DNA from: Symbiodinium natans
Lineage: Eukaryota; Sar; Dinophyceae; Suessiales; Symbiodiniaceae
Reading direction: 5' to 3'
Assembly (NCBI GenBank): GCA_905221605.1
Contig: CAJNDS010000102.1
Span: 62,001-126,000, forward strand
DNA: 64,000 nucleotides
Part shown: positions 37,151 through 47,819 of the stretch, piece by piece
Numbering within the stretch: position 1 is the first letter of the stretch
Layout of the letters: every line of letters begins with the position of its first letter
The notes under the pieces: model-generated
What the model saw: only the letters and a program-made list of their open reading frames with translations
Told to the model about the DNA's origin: nothing
Databases searched by the model: none
Program-made: the position numbers and the translations under genes

Positions 37151-37848
37151 GCCGTCTGCCTGGCTGACCTCATCACACCATGGGGCACAACAGCAGCGCA
37201 CAAAGTCGCCTGTTTCAGTTGTTTCCAACCGAAAGGCTAAACATAACAAGCCCCTGCACATGCCCTCACAACTACATACAAGTGAGTAACAACGCTAAAC
37301 CGAAGTATCCCACAAACCCACAACACCTACGAGCGCAAGGGGGAACCCCTTTTTCCACACCCGTGACCAGGCGAAGCGGCACTGCTCAACGCCGAGCGAA
37401 GTCGATGAAAAAACAGCTACAAGTATTTGCAGGTTTGGGGCGGTTAGAGATCTCTGCATGGTTTTGGGGCTGGCGAGTTTGCGACTCTCTCTCACACCAT
37501 CGGCAATGGGCAATCTCAGGGTTTCAGATGGTTTTGCAGGTTTTGGGATTTGAGGTTCAGAATGGCCATGGGATTCTACACGAGGCGCTTCAGACGGAAC
37601 TCTCGAGCGCTGAACCTTCAACAGCTAGGGGCAGGCACTGCTCTGAAGAACCCATCTCGAGTGGATTTCAAAGCCGTATATCATGATCACCTTTTACTAT
37701 GACTGAACAAACAAATGTAACGAGCCAACTTTCGTGAAACATAATGATGAGTTTTCAGACTAAACTGCAAGAATTCAACCTGTAGATTATACCAGGTTGT
37801 ATAATGGCATGTGAGAACTCTACAAACAATGCCTTCCATGAGATTCAG

Positions 37849-37883
37849 CCCCTAAACCCTAAACCCTAAACCCTAAACCCTAG
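37849..37883 (-). repeat. CCCTAAA telomere-like array
   Basis: Five units, immediately left of the exon candidate 37884-38040. Confidence 0.9.
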
Positions 37884-38040
37884 CCCCTTGGGGCTTCAGG
37901 AGTGCCTCTACTCTCAGGAGTTTTTGAGGCACATGCAAAGCAGGCAAAGCGATAGTAAGGCTCCCGCATGTTCTTGTACGTCAGGGTTGGAAACAGCGCC
38001 TTGCAAAGGCCCAGGGGCAGTAGCAGTTGGAATGCGGCGT
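37884..38040 (-). CDS. Candidate exon with hydrophobic segment
   Basis: The minus-strand frame AFQLLLPLGLCKALFPTLTY then KNMREPYYRFACFACASKTP is convincing in composition, with a short membrane-like stretch. It is bracketed by CCCTAAA (37849) and TTTAGGG (38041). Family not recognised. Confidence 0.45.
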
Positions 38041-38077
38041 TTAGGGTTTAGGGTTTAGGGTTTAGGGTTTACGGATA
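38041..38077 (+). repeat. TTTAGGG telomere-like array
   Basis: Five units, immediately right of the exon candidate. Confidence 0.9.
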
Positions 38078-38499
38078 GGGGTTTAGGGTTTCTGGTACAT
38101 TCTTTCCGTGGTATTGACAACAGCTCCCCCAGCTTCTCCAACGCGCTTTGGGGCTCTGTTTACACTTGTGTCTTGCAATCACAGGCAACCCAAGCAAACT
38201 ATCCAAAGAAACAGTCTAGCCGGCCACACAGACACTGACGCATGGGTTTAGGGTTTAGGGTTTAGGGAACGTTCATGGAACGGCTTGGCCTGGAAACTCG
38301 GCCCAAACATGCTCTGCCAGGATTTCACGATCACTTGCTTCAGGGTTCCGATGGGGGGGCAAGGGTGGAAACGGAACCTTTCACGACCCCAAGGCTGTTT
38401 GGGGCTCAGAGTGCAATGTTGTTGCTCAGCATTCGGATTTAGGATTTCGGGGTTTAGGGTTTAGGGTTTGGGGTTTGGGGTTTAGGGTTTAGAAGACCC

Positions 38500-38592
38500 G
38501 AGTGCCTTCCCCTGCAAGCTTTCAGGCAGCGTCTGCGGGTCGGCGAGGCGCTGTCCATCTCTGTACAGGGACATGGTGTTCATGTTGGGACC
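38500..38592 (-). CDS. Candidate exon
   Basis: Minus-strand frame MNTMSLYRDGQRLADPQTLP followed by ESLQGKALG. It has TTTAGGG-type repeats to the right but also to the left. No family recognised. Confidence 0.35.
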
Positions 38593-38966
38593 TGGGCTTA
38601 GGTTTTAGGGTTTAGGTCCGTTTAGGCTGAGGGTTTAGGGTTTTAGGGATTAGGGTCTAGGGTTTAGGGTCATTTAGGGCAAGCGTAAGCTTCCAGGCCC
38701 CGAGCACCCAAAAAAACAATCCCTAAACCCTACAAACCCAAGCACCCGAATTCAGTAAAGACCAAGACGGCACAACTTTCTCAGGGCAGCCAACGTTTAG
38801 GTTACCGTCTGGGCGTTCAGGCCAAGGAAGGCTTCTGGAGTTGAGGATTTCCATCCCAGCCTTCCAGCTCAAATTCCTGAAGGCCTCAAAACCACGAGCC
38901 CAGAACCCTAGAAGGCGATACCCCCCAACCCCAGGGTTAGGGATTTTCAGGGTTTAGGGTTTGCCC

Positions 38967-39010
38967 TAAACCCTAAACCCTAAACCCTAAACCCTAAACC
39001 CTAAACCCCA
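38967..39010 (-). repeat. CCCTAAA telomere-like array
   Basis: Six units. Confidence 0.9.
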
Positions 39011-39576
39011 AAATGGGCCGCCGCGCTTTCTGGGTCGAGGTTGAGCACCTTCGATCAACCCCCACTGGACCCCCGCAGTTTGGAGAGAACACGGGCACCC
39101 TATATAAACCCTACCTTAAGAACCCAAAACCAACTCTTTTTTGCAGATAGTTCAGAATCCTATAAGGGTTTTGCTGAGGTAGGTTTTGGGTTCTTAAGGA
39201 AGGGTTCGACGCTCACGCTCGTGCGAATCTGGAACCTAAGTTTACGGTTTAGGAACCCTGTAAGCCCCCTAAACCCTAAACCCTAAACCTAAACCCTAAA
39301 CCCTAAACCCTGGTTCCTAAACTTGAACCCGTTTACTCTCGCTCTTCGATCCTAAGGCCTCTTATGTATGAGCCCGGTAAACCCTGTACGGCATAGGGTT
39401 TCGGGTTTAGGGTTAGGGTTTAGGGTTTAGGGTTTAGGGTTTCGGGTTTCGGGTTTAGGGTTTAGGCGAGCTATGGGGTTTCACAGGGTTTGAAAGGGCT
39501 TTTAGGGTGTTACAGGGTGTTTAAGGGGTCTTGCCTAGAGGTTTACGAGCCCTAAACCCTAAACCCTATAAACACT

Positions 39577-39712
39577 AGGTCACCACCTCCCCCACAAATT
39601 CCCTGGGGTCCCTGCCACCGCCACCGTGCTTTCGGGCCCATACTTCGCTTCCAGAAGTGGCACGCGCTTCCTTCAGGCTTCTCTTTGGTCGTTGAGCTCT
39701 CTCCAATTTTCT
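39577..39712 (-). CDS. Candidate exon
   Basis: Minus-strand frame LERAQRPKRSLKEARATSGS then EVWARKHGGGGRDPREFVGE, ending at a GAG|GTGGTG donor-like site. CCCTAAA lies left (39548) and TTTAGGG right (39713). Basic, no family recognised. Confidence 0.42.
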
Positions 39713-40887
39713 AGGGTTAGGGTTTAGGGTTTGGGGTTTAGGGCTTAGGGTTTCCAATTTTTTGTTTGAACCCAGTCAGCTGGGAAAGGCCTTTGACAAA
39801 CTTTCTGTCTAGGCAAGCATCACCAAACCTAAACCCTAAACCTAAACCAAAACCTAAGGTAACGTTCATAGCGAATAGCGTCACTTGGCGGCATCCTTGC
39901 CAATTTGGGGCGCATGTGCACTCCCCAACTGTTCCTACTCCCCTCTTGCTTGCTTGCTTGCTTGCTTGCTTGATAGCGTATAACCCCCTGGTGGGGGGTC
40001 GCCCCGAGTGGCACGCTTCATACCGGGTCTGTCGGTGTGAAATGGGGGCTTTGGTGATGGTCGGACAACCCGGAAAGTGCCACAACGAAAGTTGAAGGTG
40101 ATAGCTACAGGTTGGTTTTGGTGTGTCCTCCCTTACGAGGCTCATTGGCCTTCCCCCCAAATGAGTTGTTGTTGGCCCTCGGTGGGTGCCGGCATCAGAA
40201 ATGTGTGTATTTACATGGGTTGGGTGAGATTCATCTCTGTGCCGGCATCCGTTCATGTATCCACCTCGGTGCTAGAACAACACAGCCCTAAACCTACTCC
40301 CCTCTCTCTCTCTCTCTCTCTTCTCTTGTTCTCTTTCGCTCCTTCCCTCACTGCCTCCCCTCCCTCCCTCATGCTGAACTTGATGCACGAGATCTTAAAC
40401 CCCGTATGCCACGGTCCTATTGAAGAGCAGACCGCCGTCTGAGTCGAAGCAGATGCTCGCCTCCCACGCCAGAGTTCCCAGGCGATTATACCCTACAACT
40501 CCCCCAAAATTAGGGTTTAGGGTTTAGGGTTTAGGGCTTAGGGATCATAGGGGCCTAAGAGCCCCTGCTGGTCTGGACTTCAAGCCTTTCAGAGCTTAAG
40601 AAGCCCGGATCCCGGACCCCCGAAATATGGGCGACCACATAGCCTTCAACTCGCATGCATGCACGCGCTGAGAGGGAAGCTGCGTTGCAACATGTCCACT
40701 GCAGAATTTTTAAAACCCTGCCTCATCAACTAAGGTCTCAGGACCGGAACTCAATGATAATTTCCCCTCCCCACCCCCCCTCAAAAAGTCTTACAGGGTC
40801 CTATTGAAACTATTGAAAACACAAGGGGGGGGGGGCCCTGAACAGATGTCCTCGGCTGCAAACCCAGCAACCCCGTTGCTTGGGTTT

Positions 40888-41247
40888 TTATGCTCGTGCT
40901 TGCCTGCCCAATGATAAGATACGATGAGCTCGACATGTATCTCTAAATGACCGGCCGCTGTTACTGCTCATCACTGCCTGGTTGCCCCCTGCAAGACATC
41001 GGCTAGGGACGGCCGATCTGCTGCAAAGGTAAGCACGCGACCGACCACAGCAATCGGAACATCCATCTCCCAAGGAACGCATGACCTGGTAGAGCTCCAT
41101 TCCCATCTTCTGGCCAGCACTCTGCAACGCCATGCTCAAGGCAATGAGAAGGGCAGAATTAGCTGCGGATCTTCTCTCCGCAAGTGGAGAAGGGTCGATG
41201 TCAACATCCAGTGGGGAGAGGAGCAAACCCAGGCCCGACGTCTGCAA
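40888..41247 (-). CDS. Candidate host exon, unknown
   Basis: Open 119-codon minus-strand frame with LALSMALQSAGQKMGMELYQ-like helical composition in its middle. No recognisable family; could be fortuitous. Confidence 0.2.
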   Translation of the reverse strand: MQTSGLGLLLSPLDVDIDPSPLAERRSAANSALLIALSMALQSAGQKMGMELYQVMRSLGDGCSDCCGRSRAYLCSRSAVPSRCLAGGNQAVMSSNSGRSFRDTCRAHRILSLGRQARA

Positions 41248-41633
41248 TAAGGCTGTCGCACCTCTTAGTTGTCCAGTATCATAGGGGAACGAAAGGTTGA
41301 CCTTTTGGATTTTGTTGGGATTAGAAGACCCCCAAAAAGGTTAAAGGTTACCTTCTCTACTACTACAAGTCCTCTGCATCTGCCAACCCAGAATGCAGAC
41401 AACTGACAGAGGGGAATGCAAAGGCTTTAAGGGCTGTGCTGATGTACTATTCCAACCAAAATTTTGTACTTGGTATATTCAGAATATGTAAACAAGCCTA
41501 TTTCAGAGAAAGCTTGGGCCAACATATGACTAAATCGATGAAGATGCCATGGTTGAGTTGAACTGCTGTCATGCAAGGAGGGCCCGAAACTTGCGTGGGG
41601 GAGCGGGGGCAGGGGGGGGGGGGGGGGGGGGGT

Positions 41634-41705
41634 GTTTAGGGTTTAGGGTTCAGGGTTTAGGGTTTAGGGTTCAGGGTTCAGGGTTCAGGGTTTAGGGTTT
41701 AGGGG
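41634..41705 (+). repeat. TTTAGGG/TTCAGGG array beside a poly-G run
   Basis: Ten units directly following ~20 G. Confidence 0.9.
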
Positions 41706-41710
41706 GGGGC

Positions 41711-41790
41711 CAATCCGAGCTCAGCATGAGCTTGGGCACCTCGTTGTCGCCCATGATGGGCGTCGATCTTGCAGTGGAGAACCTGCCAGT
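41711..41790 (-). CDS. Candidate exon
   Basis: Minus-strand frame STPIMGDNEVPKLMLSSDWP. It is short and uncertain but has clear coding-type composition. Confidence 0.3.
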
Positions 41791-42134
41791 GCTTGCTTCG
41801 TAGACCCGGTCTCCTCTTGCTGGCACCCTATTCCTGCCCTTTCCCCGGGCCATGTTTGCATAAACGCGGACGCAAGCAGCCCGTCCGGGGTGCTTCAGTA
41901 AAACAAACCATAATATATTAAATTGCCAGCTGACTCAACATCTTTGTCTGGAACGTTATCCCCCGCCCACCCCATGTGCGATCATGGACACCCAGCCCTG
42001 GAATCGGTCCTCAAAACTGTGCAGAAGCAACACCGGGTATGCAAACACTTCTTCATGGCGGGATCAAATCAAATCCATGTAGCCCTAATCCCCTAAACCA
42101 AACTCTACCAGAGGGCTTATGGACCTGTGCTGTT

Positions 42135-42350
42135 CATATAAACCCTAAACCCCGAAACCCTAAACCCCTAAACCCCTAAACCCCTAAACCCCTAAACCCT
42201 AAACCCTAAACCCTAAACCCTAAACCCTAAACCCTAAACCCTAAACCCCTAAACCCCTAAACCCTAAACCCCTAAACCCTAAACCCTAAACCTCTAAACC
42301 CTAAACCCCTAAACACTTAAACCTAAACCCCTAAACCCTAAACCCTGAAG
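42135..42350 (-). repeat. Long CCCTAAA/CCCCTAAA array
   Basis: About 28 units alternating between 7- and 8-bp forms. Confidence 0.95.
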
Positions 42351-42351
42351 G

Positions 42352-42482
42352 TTCAGGGCTGCCCAGCACACACATCGCCAGGCAACCCGATTCGGAGCAC
42401 GTGCTCGGGCACCGGAGACCGCAGCCGCATGGCGCCTTTTTCGTCGGTTTCACGCATTATGTGGGTCGACTTGCTCGTTTTG
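42352..42482 (-). CDS. Candidate exon
   Basis: Minus-strand frame THIMRETDEKGAMRLRSPVP then EHVLRIGLPGDVCAG, bracketed by the long CCCTAAA array and by TTTAGGG at 42490. No family recognised. Confidence 0.4.
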
Positions 42483-44317
42483 TGGTTCAAGGGTTTAGGG
42501 TTTAGGGTTCAAGGTGTTATGTGGGTCCACTTGCTTGTTTTGTGTGTCAAGGGTTTAGGGTTTAGGAGTTTAGGGTTCAAGGTTTTAGGGTTTCAAAGGA
42601 CTTTGCAAAATCTTCCCCTTCTTTGATTCCCAAGCTTGTCTTGTCCCTATAAGCGCACGGAGATGTAGCTTCGATGTTTCAGGGGCATAGAGCCTGAGAC
42701 CAGAAAAAGCCCTGAAGGCACGTACCTCAACCCCTAAAATATGTAAAGTAATAGCCCTTTTAAGGGCTTTGGGCTGTTTTTGTTACATACCTTGGGGGTC
42801 CAGGTATGCCCTAACGTCTCAAAGGCCGAGAAGAGCTTTCCAAGAACAACAAAGAAACTCCCCAGGAGAGAACTTGGGGCTTTCGGAACAAGGTTTAGGG
42901 TTTAGGGTTTAGGGTTTAAGGATGGCAGCGTCTCAAATACAAGCACCGAGTAGTGGTTTCCGGAGATCCAATCGGCTTCCCACGACTCCTATCACATGAA
43001 TGCCCCTGTGCGCGCTAGATCCGACCCCGCATAAAACATCACAGAACCAGATCCTGCTCCTGAGATCTGTCGGTCATTTCACCTTTCCCATCCCTAAACA
43101 CCGCCCAACTTAGAGGCAGTGATCTCTTCGTGCTTTTGTTATTCTCATGGAGACTGGCGCGACTTTGGCCAGCCTCATGATCCTAAGAGATCATTTTCAC
43201 TCGTGCGCCAGCCACGCCATTCCTCGGAGCATCTTCTGGGGAGCGGACATACTCAAGACATGCTGAACCACAGCTAGAACCCTAAACCCTAAACCCTAAA
43301 CACTAAACCCTAAACCCTAAACCCTAACTATGACATGCTTAAAAAGAAAAGGCACAGTTCCCGAGGAACGAGGAGGCTTGCTGCTTGGATTCGAGGGTGC
43401 GAGACATAGCACATGGCTCAGCTGCGCACTTTTGCATTCCTTTGAACCCTAGTGCTGGTTTCTGTGAAACACCAGTTTCACCCTAAACCCTAAAAAGCTG
43501 GTTTCTCTGAAAAGGGTCAAAACAAAACGAGGCCGAACAGAAGCTGATGCTTTGAGCGCGCCGGGAGCTTTGATGCGCATTCCGCGTGCCTTCGCCATGC
43601 CGTGCTAAGTCATCCTTCCGTACGCGCATCGATCCCGAAACCCCGCTGCAAGCCTATGGCATAATGGGCGCCGGTCTGCTGCCCCAAAGGGGGCGAATCT
43701 GGGCAGTCTGCTTCTACTTTGTGCAAGAAGGGTGCAGGGCGTGCCTATGTCCCAAGTCCCCATTGCTTCCGAAAACCTGAGAACTGTGCATCCCTGGCAC
43801 GACCCCACTCGAAGAGTAGGTGGAATATACCTTCAGCACGACCAGTGTTGCCACGCATGGAAAAGACCCCTCTTCGTTGCTTCAGGTTATGGCCCATGCA
43901 AAAAACATAACTGCTGTTCTACAAACAATGTCCCGAAAAAACTGCCTTTTCAAGCTTGATTTTGGGTTTATTTGTTGAAGCTACTCTGCCTTTGAATAAT
44001 GAGACTCATAAGGCTCTGCAAGGCTTATTTTTTCAGACTCTTCATGTTGACCTTATTGTCCGGCTAAGGGGCATGTTGGGGTTTACGGTTTTGTGACATT
44101 GGGAGTTTACGCAAATAAGGGCACCGGACCCTGAATATAGACCCCCAAATAGTAGGATAAGGACCCCAATAAACCCTAAACCCTAAACCCTTAATTCTGG
44201 AAACCCCCCAATGTGCCTTCGTAGGCAAGCCCTGTGTGCAGGCCTCGAACTCTGCCCAGACACTATGCCGCACAGGCTCAACTCGAGGCTGCCCGAAAAA
44301 ACTAGTATGAAGGGTGC

Positions 44318-44379
44318 CCCTAAACCCTAAACCCTAAACCCTAAACCCTAAACCCTAAACCCTAAACCCTAAACCCTAA
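44318..44379 (-). repeat. CCCTAAA telomere-like array
   Basis: Nine units. Confidence 0.9.
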
Positions 44380-44715
44380 GCGGAATTGAGGGACTTCATA
44401 AACGGGAGCAGAAGCTCTGAAATGAGGAATAGACGGGTACGGGGCATCCTCGAACTGCGCAGTCTGGTGAGCTATGCAGCGTCTACATCTTAAACCGAGT
44501 ACATGGCAGCTGCGTTTGCAGCCTGCGGGTGAAACGGTACCTTGCCACGCAAGTCACTTGCGTAGCTGGCATCCTGCGGGCAGGACTAGGCATGACAAGG
44601 CGCTGACTAGCCATCCTTGTTTGCTCAGCTTCCCACAGCAATGCCAGGGTTGTGGGGTGCTAGGGCACAGGAAGTCCTGAACAAACCTACGCCCTAACCC
44701 GTAAATGCCCTAAAC

Positions 44716-44842
44716 CCTAAGACCTTGAATCCCTGACTGAGGAAGCCGGATCCGTGCCTGGACAGGAACTGCATTTTCGTTGCCCGCCGGGGAAGCCTCG
44801 GGTGTCGTCTCCTCGAGGGCCAGGTCGGCGTGAGGAGACTGT
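44716..44842 (-). CDS. Candidate exon
   Basis: Minus-strand frame SPHADLALEETTPEASPAGN then ENAVPVQARIRLPQSGIQ after a CCCTACAG acceptor-like site. CCCTAAA lies left and TTTAGGG/TTTACGG right. Probably a linker region of a larger protein. Confidence 0.42.
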
Positions 44843-44886
44843 AGGGGCGTAAGGGGCTAGAAGTCTAGGGTTTACGGTTTGGGGTT

Positions 44887-45004
44887 TCGGGATGTTTCCC
44901 CAGTTATACTAGCAGTCCTTACTCGGGATATCTCGGGATTATAGTACCCCCCCCCCTTTTTAAACCCCTATTAAGGACTGTTGGTATAAGGGGGAACATC
45001 CCAA
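44887..45004. mobile_element. Inverted-repeat element, family A copy 2
   Basis: Left end CGGGATGTTTCCCCAGTTAT, right end complementary, ...GGTATAAGGGGGAACATCCC. The internal region holds a poly-C run. Confidence 0.75.
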
Positions 45005-45540
45005 GTTATGAGGGCTTATTCAGGGTTTACGGCTTCGGCTCCTAAACCCTAAGCCCTAAACCCTGAACCCTCACAACAACCACCACAGGATAAGATGCAC
45101 AGGCTGGCTGGTTCTTGGTTACGTAGTAGGAAAACGAGCTCGAGCCCAACGCCGCATCCGCTGCGTCTCAACACGACTTTGTCCAGGTGTTTAGGGTTTA
45201 GGGTTTAGGGTTTCGGCTCTCGTCGGAAGGTTTCGGGTTTGGGGTTTAGGTTCATGGCCCAACCCTGACTTTCACCAAGCCGACCAGCTCCCAAGAGTAT
45301 TTTGCACTTCGCTGGACGTGTCACTGCTTGCTTCGTGGAGAGAGGGCAGTGTTTTGTTGGAGCCCTAAAGCCAAAACAACCCAAAGCCTAAACGAACTGG
45401 CCGTCTCAATTTTTGAAGGAAACAAAAAGTTCACCTTCGGGGGTTTTGTAAGGGCTTGGGAGGCTCAAGATTACCTACTCAGCACCTGACAACCCTATAA
45501 ACCCTATAAACCCTAAACCCTAAACGCTAAACCTTAGCAA

Positions 45541-45612
45541 CTTTGGGGCCGTTCTTGTGGTAGCCAGGGGCCTCGAAGGCGATGAGGCCTCCCATCCCGT
45601 TCATGCCTCCTG
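45541..45612 (-). CDS. Candidate exon
   Basis: Minus-strand frame GMNGMGGLIAFEAPGYHKNG, with CCCTAAA left and TTTAGGG-like repeats right. No family recognised. Confidence 0.4.
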
Positions 45613-45825
45613 CGCAAGGCGGGTGTGTGTGTGTGTGTGTCTTAGTTGAGGGTTGGGGGTTGAGGGTTGAGGGTTTAGGGTTTGTGTTTAGGGTTTAGGG
45701 TTTAGGGTTTATGTTTAGGGTTTAGGGTATGGGTTTAGGGTTCAAGGTCTGTGGATTTTGGGCTTCGACCCTCACCCTGAACGGATGGGGACTGGTCTTC
45801 TTTGGGCGTATAGACTGGTTACTGT

Positions 45826-45920
45826 CTACCAGGATGGGCTATCAGGCCTTAACATCGTCATAATGAACCCTATAAAGGGCATTTTAAGGGATTATAGGGT
45901 ATAATAGCCCATCCTGGTAG
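45826..45920. mobile_element. Inverted-repeat element, family B reference copy
   Basis: 95 bp with perfect 17-bp inverted ends CTACCAGGATGGGCTAT / ATAGCCCATCCTGGTAG. Other copies are near 1216, 29498, 46395 and 62546. Confidence 0.85.
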
Positions 45921-46193
45921 AGAATAGTTCGGAAAAGGGCTTTCGAGCGAGGTGTGTCGGGAACTCCTTATAAGCTTTTACTATGGCAGCAAGCGTCCAA
46001 CTCAGGAAATCCCTGAACCTCGTTTCTAAGGATTTTTGTTGCAGCTGATCTGCTTCAAAAAAAAAGTGGAGGCTGTAGAACCCCAGGGCCTCCCGGACAT
46101 GCTGCCTCCCCTCGGAGTTGCTTATTTCATTTCATGCCCGTGGAACCCCGCCTCCACTCCCTTGTGCAAGCAACACAACACTTCTCCTAACCA

Positions 46194-46261
46194 CCCCTAA
46201 ACCCTAAACCCTAAACCCTAAACCCTAAACCCTAAACCCTAAACCCTAAACCCTAAACCCG
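46194..46261 (-). repeat. CCCTAAA telomere-like array
   Basis: Nine perfect units. On the sense (minus) strand the array starts GGGTTTAGGG directly after the exon 46262-46370, so its own GT could be the splice donor. Confidence 0.9.
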
Positions 46262-46370
46262 CCCCTCTCTCTCCTGGATAAGGGTCCGAGACGGCAAAGG
46301 CTTCATGCAAGGATTGGAAGACGTGGGGCTCAACGACCGGCTCCCTTCCGATGCACCAATCCAAGGCAAA
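46262..46370 (-). CDS. Exon resembling the C-terminal part of DUF1796-like proteins
   Basis: After an AACGCAG acceptor the minus-strand frame reads FALDWCIGREPVVEPHVFQS then LHEAFAVSDPYPGE. The ALDW-x-x-GR element is what I expect near the end of dinoflagellate DUF1796-like proteins. It could be the C-terminal exon of the 50.4-58.0 kb gene or of a second copy. It is flanked by CCCTAAA left and TTTAGGG (46410) right. Confidence 0.5.
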
Positions 46371-46394
46371 CTGCGTTGGGCCTCAGCTTCCGGA

Positions 46395-46500
46395 CCAGGA
46401 TGGCCTAGTAGGGTTTAGGGTTTAGGGTTTAGGGATACTAGGCCCTATCATCCCCATAATCAACCCTATAAAGGGCATGTTTAAAGGAGTTCTTGCCAGG
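46395..46500. mobile_element. Family B element with a telomere-like array inside
   Basis: CCAGGATGGCCTAGTAGGG is followed by three TTTAGGG units, then the family B core (CATAATCAACCCTATAAAGG) and a degraded right end. The telomere repeat interrupts the element. Confidence 0.55.
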
Positions 46501-46635
46501 GCTCTAAGCTGAGATGAGCAAATTCTAGGAGCTCTGAGCTTTTGGGTCCTGTCACCTCCCCGAAAAGGACATAGATACAACTTAGTAGGGCACGGCACAG
46601 ATGTCCCTTTGAAGTTTCATGAAGGCGACACGGCT

Positions 46636-46770
46636 ACAATACGATTGTCCAGGCTGTATGCCCAAAGTCCACCGAAATTATGTCTGCTGCATCGGAGCGG
46701 GCATAGGGCATCAGGTTGTCGGGATGGTCCTGGCGGCACAGATACAAGTGGAGCTTTGCTTGGCGGCCTC
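46636..46770 (-). CDS. Candidate exon
   Basis: Minus-strand frame AKLHLYLCRQDHPDNLMPYA then RSDAADIISVDFGHTAW, good coding composition. It borders the long TTTAGGG array 46783-47013. Probably part of the same minus-strand gene as the neighbouring exons; family not recognised. Confidence 0.45.
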
Positions 46771-46782
46771 CTGAACTCTCTA

Positions 46783-47013
46783 GAGGTTTAGGGTTTAGGG
46801 TTTTAGGGTTTTAGGGTTTAGGGTTTTAGGGTTTTAGGGTTTTAGGGTTTTAGGGTTTAGGGTTTAGGGTTTAGGGTTTAGGGTTTAGGGTTTAGGGTTT
46901 AGGGTTTAGGGTTTAGGGTTTAGGGTTTAGGGTCTAGGGTCTAGGGTCTAGGGTTTAGGGTTTAGGGTTTAGGGTTTAGGGTTTAGGGTTTAGGGTTCAG
47001 GATTTAGGGTTTA
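46783..47013 (+). repeat. Long TTTAGGG array with TTTTAGGG variants
   Basis: About 32 units, the longest pure array in the window. Confidence 0.97.
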
Positions 47014-47019
47014 GGGCAG

Positions 47020-47073
47020 AATACAACCGAAGGCGGCAACTTGGGCGGCAACTTTGCCAAACTTGATCATCAG
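47020..47073 (-). CDS. Exon downstream of an introner
   Basis: After the acceptor CCCCAAG the minus-strand frame continues LMIKFGKVAAQVAAFG in phase 0 from the exon 47217-47288. The donor is probably at TTCG|GTTGTA. Family not recognised. Confidence 0.5.
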
Positions 47074-47216
47074 CTTGGGGCGCTCCCCCTTATACTAACA
47101 GTCCTTGATAGGAACTATAGTGCCCCCTCTTAGAATCCCTACTCTAAACCCTAAACCCTAAACCCTAAACCCTAAACCCTAAACCCTGCTGGTATAAGGG
47201 GGAACATCCCAATCAC
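47074..47216 (-). mobile_element. Introner: family A inverted-repeat element acting as an intron
   Basis: 143 bp. On the sense strand it starts GTGATTGGGATGTTCCCCCT and ends GGGGGAGCGCCCCAAG, so the intron is essentially the family A element. An 8-bp flanking duplication, GCTGGTGA / GCTGATGA, supplies the donor GT on one side and completes the acceptor AG on the other. The two exons join in phase 0. The centre has been replaced by a CCCTAAA array (47141-47186). Confidence 0.65.
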
Positions 47217-47288
47217 CAGCGGCTTTATGAACTTGTGGTCCGGCTTGTGCACATTTGCGCTCATGTAGTACAAGAAGACCCCGGGCTC
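47217..47288 (-). CDS. Exon of a host gene, upstream of the introner
   Basis: 72 nt, exactly 24 codons, between CTCCAG and CTG|GTGATT: EPGVFLYYMSANVHKPDHKF then IKPL. The FLYYM-x-x-x-VHKPD stretch may correspond to the late part of DUF1796-like proteins. Confidence 0.5.
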
Positions 47289-47296
47289 CTGGAGAG

Positions 47297-47465
47297 GGTT
47301 TAGGGTTTAGGGTTTAGGGTTGAGGGTTGAGGGTTGAGGGTGTAGGGTTTAGGGTGTAGGGTGTAGGGTGTAGGGTTTAGGGTTTAGGGTTTAGGGTTTA
47401 GGGTTTAGGGGTTAGGGGTTAGGGGTTACGGGTTAGGGGTTAGGGGTTAGGGGTTAAGGTGTAGG
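47297..47465 (+). repeat. TTTAGGG/TTGAGGG/GTTAGGG array
   Basis: About 24 units with variants TGTAGGG and GGTTAGG. Confidence 0.93.
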
Positions 47466-47819
47466 GTTTATAGGGCTCAAGGCTTAAGCTCCATTGTCCT
47501 GTGGCTGTGTACACACGTTTCCTTGAGTCTTCATAAAAAAGGCTGACGTTGGGTCTTTAAGGCTAGCGCCGAGGGCATTGCGGGAAGGCCTCACGCTTGA
47601 GGGCTAAGTTAGGATGCTCTTCAGGTCCTCGTCATAACATCGACGCATGCCTATCGGGACCCCACAAGAGACCCTAGGCACTTGCCGGTGCCTCTTACAA
47701 TCTAGAAGGCTCTGGGGCATGTGACATGTGCCATTGTAAGTCTTCTGAAAAGTTGGAGAACACAAGGTTGCAAGCCCCTGAAACCTCCTTAAGGTGTATG
47801 GGCACACCTGACCCCATGT

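Noticed and set aside
36372-37261. Gln/His- or Leu-rich open frames in the GTTGCT tract
   Set aside because: All frames on both strands are open because of repeat composition; no non-repetitive domain.
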